Below, piece by piece: positions 6,416 through 9,780 of a DNA stretch of 9,780 nucleotides. The DNA is taken from positions 1-9,780 of the forward strand of contig QILJ01000340.1 in the NCBI GenBank assembly GCA_003233295.1, written 5' to 3'. Numbering within the stretch: position 1 is the stretch's first letter; the number at the start of each line of letters is the position of its first letter. The translations under genes were made by a program, and so were the position numbers. The notes beneath the pieces are model-generated. The model had not been told where the DNA came from. It did no database searches and saw nothing but the letters and a program-made list of their open reading frames with translations. The DNA comes from Ignavibacteria bacterium (GTDB lineage: Bacteria; Bacteroidota; Ignavibacteria; Ignavibacteriales; Melioribacteraceae).

Positions 6416-7369
6416 ATGCGTGTTACAGAACATTTAGCAAAAGCAAATGAAACTCTAATAAGTTTCGAAATTATTCCACCCAAAAGGGGAGGGAACATCA
6501 ATGAATTGTTGAATACTCTTGAAGATATTGTTCATTACAATCCTCCTTATATCGATATTACAAGTCATGCAGCTGAAGTGGTTTACGAAGAAACCTCTGC
6601 CGGTGAATACCAGATGAAAATTAAACGTAAGCGTCCTGGCACACTTGGTATTTGTGCCCTCATCCAGAACAAATACAGCATTGATGCAGTGCCTCATGTT
6701 ATCTGTCAAGGTTTCACAAAAGAAGAAACAGAAGATTTTTTAATTGAACTGCACTATTTAGGAATTGATAACCTTCTTGCAGTTAGGGGAGATGACAGCG
6801 GTTATAAAAAGGCGACTAAATTCGGTAGAACAGTCAATGTACATGCAGTTGATCTTGTAAAGCAAATCCATGATATGAATCGGGGTAAGTATATTGAAGA
6901 TACATTAGTAGAAGCTGAACCTACTAATTTCTGTATTGGTATTGGCGGATATCCCGAAAAACATTTTGAAGCACCGAACAAAGATATTGATATTCAGCAT
7001 GCAAAGGAAAAGGTTGAAGCGGGTGCCGAATATATTGTAACCCAGATGTTTTTCGATAATAATAAATATTACGATTATGTTGAAAAATGTAGGGCACATG
7101 GAATTGATGTCCCAATTATTCCCGGTCTAAAAATACTGACTAGTAAAAATCAAGTAACATCAATTCCGCGCAATTTTTATATCGATATTCCTGAAGAATT
7201 TGCAAATGAAATAAGTGAAGCAAACCCGGAACATGTATTGGAAGTAGGAGTAAACTGGTCTGCAAAGCAGGTTGAGGATTTGATAAATAACAAAGTACCT
7301 GCAATACATTTTTACATAATGCAGAATTCAAATCCGATAAATAAATTAATGAAAAAATTAAATTTGTGA
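6416..7369 (+). CDS. metF: Methylenetetrahydrofolate reductase
   Basis: The 317-aa product matches the FAD-containing MetF TIM-barrel enzyme (about 296 aa in E. coli), which reduces 5,10-methylene-THF to 5-methyl-THF for methionine synthesis in the cytoplasm. Conserved blocks are SFEIIPPKRG (16-25, with E18 as the likely catalytic acid), PHVICQGFTKEE (93-104), GIDNLLAVRGDD (116-127, flavin/folate site Asp at 126), GAEYIVTQMFFDN (203-215), PIIPGLKILTS (233-243) and PAIHFYIMQNS (295-305). There is no C-terminal regulatory domain of the eukaryotic type. The ATG follows a weak purine-rich GAGAAAAG. A 72-bp AT-rich gap separates it from the acylase gene, with no convincing terminator or promoter visible. 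The next gene begins one base after its stop. Confidence 0.95.
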   Translation: MRVTEHLAKANETLISFEIIPPKRGGNINELLNTLEDIVHYNPPYIDITSHAAEVVYEETSAGEYQMKIKRKRPGTLGICALIQNKYSIDAVPHVICQGFTKEETEDFLIELHYLGIDNLLAVRGDDSGYKKATKFGRTVNVHAVDLVKQIHDMNRGKYIEDTLVEAEPTNFCIGIGGYPEKHFEAPNKDIDIQHAKEKVEAGAEYIVTQMFFDNNKYYDYVEKCRAHGIDVPIIPGLKILTSKNQVTSIPRNFYIDIPEEFANEISEANPEHVLEVGVNWSAKQVEDLINNKVPAIHFYIMQNSNPINKLMKKLNL

Positions 7370-7370
7370 T

Positions 7371-8384
7371 ATGGAACCAAAATTAAAAAGATTAAGACAA
7401 TCTGCGGTAATTCCTAAAAAACTTAAATGGGGAGTTGCCGGATGCGGTCATTTCCTTGAAAATACATTTCTCCCAACATTTCAGCATTTGAAAAAAAGCA
7501 AACTTATATCGGTTTACAGCTCAAATATTAATCGTGCTAATTTCATTGCCGATAAATTTAATGCAAGTGAAAGTTTTGACGATTATAGTGAATTCTTAAA
7601 AAGCGATATTGAAGCGGTATATATTTCAAGCAAAAACTCCGATCATTATTGGCAAGTAATTGAAGCGGCGAAAGCGGGTAAACATATTCTCTGTGAAAAA
7701 CCTTTGGCAATGACAGAGAAAGAAGCCCAGAAAATGGTTGACATCTGCAATAAAAAAAATGTAAAATTAACAATCAATTATGTTTTTCGATATCATCCAA
7801 TTATTAAAAAGACTAAGGAGCTTATCGATAGTAATCTTCTTGGTAAACTGATCTCAATTTCTGCAAATTTCAATATCGACTTTAAACCAAATGATAATTT
7901 TAGATTTATACGTGAGCAAAGCGGAGGTGGAGCACTCAGAGATTTAGGAACTCACACCATCGACATGCTTAGATATCTGGGAGGAGAAATAACAGATATA
8001 CAAGGTGTAATAGATAATGTAGTATATATCGGAGAAGTAGAAGATTTTGCCAGTGCAATTGTTAGGTTCGAGAGCGGAGGATATGGAAGTTTCAATGTCT
8101 CGTACAATGTACAAAACCCTCACAATAGAATTGAAATTCTTGGTTTTAATGGAGTAATAGTTATAGAAAATTTAATAGCAGGAAAAAATTCAACTGCTAA
8201 AATGACTATCCATCTGAAGAATGAAGCTAAAAGAGCTTTCAGAAGAAGAGCAAACAGGCAGCTGTATCTTTTACGTTCTGTTCAAAAGGCTTTCCATAAA
8301 GACAAACCTCTTTTGGTTACCGGTTACGACGGTTTGGTTAATATGCGTTTAATGGAAGAACTAGAGAAAAAGGCTCGTGGATAA
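7371..8384 (+). CDS. Gfo/Idh/MocA family NAD(P)-dependent oxidoreductase
   Basis: The 337-aa product has an N-terminal Rossmann domain with the dinucleotide motif GVAGCGHF (21-28), the family hallmark CEKPLAMT (108-115), and the substrate-domain signature GGALRDLGTHTIDMLRYLGG (186-205) in which D191, H195 and D198 are the candidate active-site residues. These enzymes oxidise or reduce sugars, inositols or related alcohols; the substrate here is not identifiable. A 17-residue basic leader precedes the Rossmann strand, and no alternative start lies between it and the fold. A strongly basic stretch (about 283-297, KNEAKRAFRRRANRQ) near the C-terminus is unusual. It begins 1 bp after metF and overlaps ddl by 8 bp, so it belongs to the same transcript. 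Placement directly before ddl hints at envelope sugar metabolism, but that is only context. Confidence 0.9.
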   Translation: MEPKLKRLRQSAVIPKKLKWGVAGCGHFLENTFLPTFQHLKKSKLISVYSSNINRANFIADKFNASESFDDYSEFLKSDIEAVYISSKNSDHYWQVIEAAKAGKHILCEKPLAMTEKEAQKMVDICNKKNVKLTINYVFRYHPIIKKTKELIDSNLLGKLISISANFNIDFKPNDNFRFIREQSGGGALRDLGTHTIDMLRYLGGEITDIQGVIDNVVYIGEVEDFASAIVRFESGGYGSFNVSYNVQNPHNRIEILGFNGVIVIENLIAGKNSTAKMTIHLKNEAKRAFRRRANRQLYLLRSVQKAFHKDKPLLVTGYDGLVNMRLMEELEKKARG

Positions 8385-9381
8385 AAACAGTACTATCGGA
8401 CTTATCATTGGCGGGGCATCTCCCGAACGAGCTGTTTCAAAACTTACCGGCAGAGGAGTGTACGAGGCGCTGCAGAACTTGGGATATGGTGTTAAACTTA
8501 TCGATCCGGCTTACGGTATTGACCAGCCAGCTAACATTGAAGATTATTTTGCCGAGTGCGACTGTAACCCTATCTCTCACCAGAACTATTTAGAAGCTAT
8601 TAACTCCCATCTTTTTGATGATATTGATATTGCTTTTATTGCGTTGCACGGAAGCTGGGGAGAAGACGGCACTATTCAATCATTGTTGGAATTTAGAAAT
8701 AAACCTTATACCGGCTCAGGAATATTAGCTTGTGCGGCATCTATGGATAAAGGAATAACAAAAAGTATTATAAAGCATTACAATGTTGCTACACCCGATT
8801 GGATTTTGGTCGAGAGAAATAACTATGACTTTGCAGAAGTTCAAAGTGAAGTAAAAACAAAATTCAAAACTCCTTTTGTAGTGAAGCCTAATGATCAAGG
8901 TTCGGCGATAGGTTTAACAATTTGCAGAGATCATAGTGAGTTGGAAGAAGCAATCAATTTGGCTCATCAATTTTCTAAGAAAACAATAATCGAAGAATAT
9001 ATTGATGGATACGAAGCAACGGTCGGAATTATCGGTGAAAAAGTTCTGCCTGTATTGGAGATAAAGCCAAAACATTTTTATTACGATTATGAGTGTAAAT
9101 ATACTTCCGGTATGACAGAGTATACAGTCCCAGCAAAGTTTCCCGCAGAAGTAACAAAGAAATTACAGCAGGAGGCAATAGATGCATACAAAGCTGTTGG
9201 ATGTAGCAGTTATGGACGTATTGATTTCAGATTGGATAAGGAATTAAATCCATACTGCTTAGAAATTAATACACTGCCGGGATTGACCAGTACCAGTCTT
9301 CTGCCGAAAGCCGCTAGTGCTATAGACATTAACTATGATCAGTTAATCGAATCGATAATTAACAACTCATTGAGCAGATAG
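8377..9381 (+). CDS. ddl: D-alanine--D-alanine ligase
   Basis: This 334-aa ATP-grasp enzyme joins two D-alanines for the peptidoglycan stem peptide in the cytoplasm. Family blocks are IGGASPERAVSKLTG (11-25, E17 matching the N-terminal D-Ala-binding Glu), LHGSWGEDGTIQSLLE (90-105), the ATP-grasp core FVVKPNDQGSAIGLT (167-181), FYYDYECKY (234-242), GRIDFRLD (280-287, R281 and D283) and LEINTLPGLTSTSLLP (295-310, Mg-binding E296 and N298). The tyrosine-rich FYYDYECKY loop is typical of D-Ala-D-Ala ligases rather than VanA-type D-Ala-D-Lac ligases. The start is GTG at 8377, inside the end of the oxidoreductase gene, with AAAAAGG three bases upstream of it. The 8-bp overlap suggests translational coupling. 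The next gene starts immediately after its stop codon. Confidence 0.95.
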   Translation: MDKNSTIGLIIGGASPERAVSKLTGRGVYEALQNLGYGVKLIDPAYGIDQPANIEDYFAECDCNPISHQNYLEAINSHLFDDIDIAFIALHGSWGEDGTIQSLLEFRNKPYTGSGILACAASMDKGITKSIIKHYNVATPDWILVERNNYDFAEVQSEVKTKFKTPFVVKPNDQGSAIGLTICRDHSELEEAINLAHQFSKKTIIEEYIDGYEATVGIIGEKVLPVLEIKPKHFYYDYECKYTSGMTEYTVPAKFPAEVTKKLQQEAIDAYKAVGCSSYGRIDFRLDKELNPYCLEINTLPGLTSTSLLPKAASAIDINYDQLIESIINNSLSR

Positions 9382-9663
9382 ATGGTAAAAAAACAATTTC
9401 CTAAAATAATTTATTTTATTATTCTCTCCCTGTTAGTAGCCTTCCTGTTATTTAATAATAACGGACTGGTAAAATACTTTCAGTTGAATAATGAACTGGA
9501 TAACCTGCGGACGGAAATTGAAAAAGCAAATTCGGAAATTAAACTACTCGATTCACAAATTGATTCTCTTAAAAACAGTACGGTTAAAATTGAAAAAGTT
9601 GCCCGCGAAAAATATCGTATGAAGTATGATTACGAGATCCCAATAAAAGTTACAACCAAGTAA
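9382..9663 (+). CDS. ftsB: FtsB/DivIC-type septum formation initiator
   Basis: The 93-aa product has a short cytoplasmic N-terminus (MVKKQFPK), one membrane segment (about 9-24), a heptad-patterned coiled coil (about 30-66) and the family's C-terminal signature IEKVAREKYRM (70-80). This is the layout of FtsB/DivIC (PF04977 type), a single-pass divisome protein that partners with FtsL and FtsQ in the periplasm to activate septal wall synthesis. The length is close to the family norm. FtsL is similar in shape but normally lacks the 'IEKVARE.Y.M' ending, so FtsB/DivIC is preferred. The ATG abuts the ddl stop codon with no space, and no good Shine-Dalgarno is visible, so it probably depends on coupling to ddl translation. 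rarA starts 10 bp after its stop. Confidence 0.88.
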   Translation: MVKKQFPKIIYFIILSLLVAFLLFNNNGLVKYFQLNNELDNLRTEIEKANSEIKLLDSQIDSLKNSTVKIEKVAREKYRMKYDYEIPIKVTTK

Positions 9664-9673
9664 GTACTTTTAA

Positions 9674-9780
9674 TTGAAAACGAACGTTGAAATACCGCAG
9701 ATACCCCTTGCAGAAAGAATCAGACCCAAGTCGCTTGATGAATTTTTCGGGCAGAAAGACCTCGTAGGTGAAGGCAAACC
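9674..9780 (+). CDS. rarA: Replication-associated recombination protein A, N-terminal fragment (runs off the right edge)
   Basis: The last 35 codons encode a segment containing PLAERIRPKSLDEFFGQ and ending in DLVGEGKP. This matches the N-terminus of the RarA/MgsA/WRNIP1 AAA+ ATPase (typical form PLAxRMRPxxLDEfvGQ..L.GegkpL), which acts at stalled replication forks in the clamp-loader-like ATPase family. RuvB has a related RPKxLDE.IGQ but lacks the following LVGEGKP. An in-frame TAA at 9671-9673 leaves the TTG at 9674 as the only reasonable start, since no ATG or GTG occurs in frame in the visible part. No Shine-Dalgarno is apparent. It lies 10 bp after the ftsB stop and probably shares the transcript. 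Confidence 0.85.
   Translation, partial: MKTNVEIPQIPLAERIRPKSLDEFFGQKDLVGEGK

Noticed and set aside
8377..9381. Vancomycin-resistance-type D-Ala-D-Lac ligase
   Set aside because: The FYYDYECKY loop is typical of ordinary D-Ala-D-Ala ligases, and no vanH or vanX-like genes are nearby.
9674..9780. RuvB Holliday-junction helicase as identity of the right-edge fragment
   Set aside because: RPKSLDEFFGQ is shared, but PLAER before it and LVGEGKP after it fit RarA and not RuvB.

Overview
The window is AT-rich and gene-dense. The protein set, the LytS-type kinase beside LiaF-like proteins and the mixture of starts with and without Shine-Dalgarno sequences suggest the Bacteroidota/Chlorobiota/Ignavibacteriota group, perhaps an Ignavibacteria-like organism. 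This placement is inferred from gene content and style, not from a marker gene. There are no rRNAs, tRNAs, CRISPR arrays, transposase genes or phage genes.

Left block (1-2198, minus strand). Transcription runs right to left through two tandem paralogous LiaF-like membrane proteins (219 and 234 aa, 22 bp apart). After a 218-bp spacer comes the start of a LytS-family sensor histidine kinase, cut off by the left edge just after its phospho-acceptor box. The spacer carries two small palindromes that are inverted copies of each other. This block looks like an envelope-stress or envelope-sensing module. A LytTR response regulator would be expected just beyond position 1.

Divergent intergenic region (2199-2525). 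Upstream of the first LiaF-like gene lie two identical 9-bp direct repeats separated by 12 bp, the geometry used by LytTR-type regulators. Next to them is a run of four degenerate CRGAT units at 9-10 bp spacing ending in nine A's, then a very AT-rich stretch leading into rmuC.

Right block (2526-9780, plus strand). rmuC (nuclease-fold protein with an N-terminal membrane anchor and coiled coil) is followed after 2 bp by a membrane-anchored penicillin-acylase-family Ntn hydrolase. After a 72-bp gap comes a tightly packed group: metF (folate one-carbon metabolism), a Gfo/Idh/MocA-family oxidoreductase, ddl (D-Ala-D-Ala ligase, GTG start overlapping the previous gene), a small FtsB/DivIC divisome protein abutting ddl, and the first 35 codons of rarA (TTG start). 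The spacings of 1, -8, 0 and 10 bp argue for one transcript. The shared theme is cell wall synthesis and division, with housekeeping metabolism and replication-repair genes alongside.

No wholly new system is evident. The best leads are the two-LiaF plus LytS-kinase module with its candidate 9-12-9 operator, and the two non-coding repeat structures in the intergenic regions.
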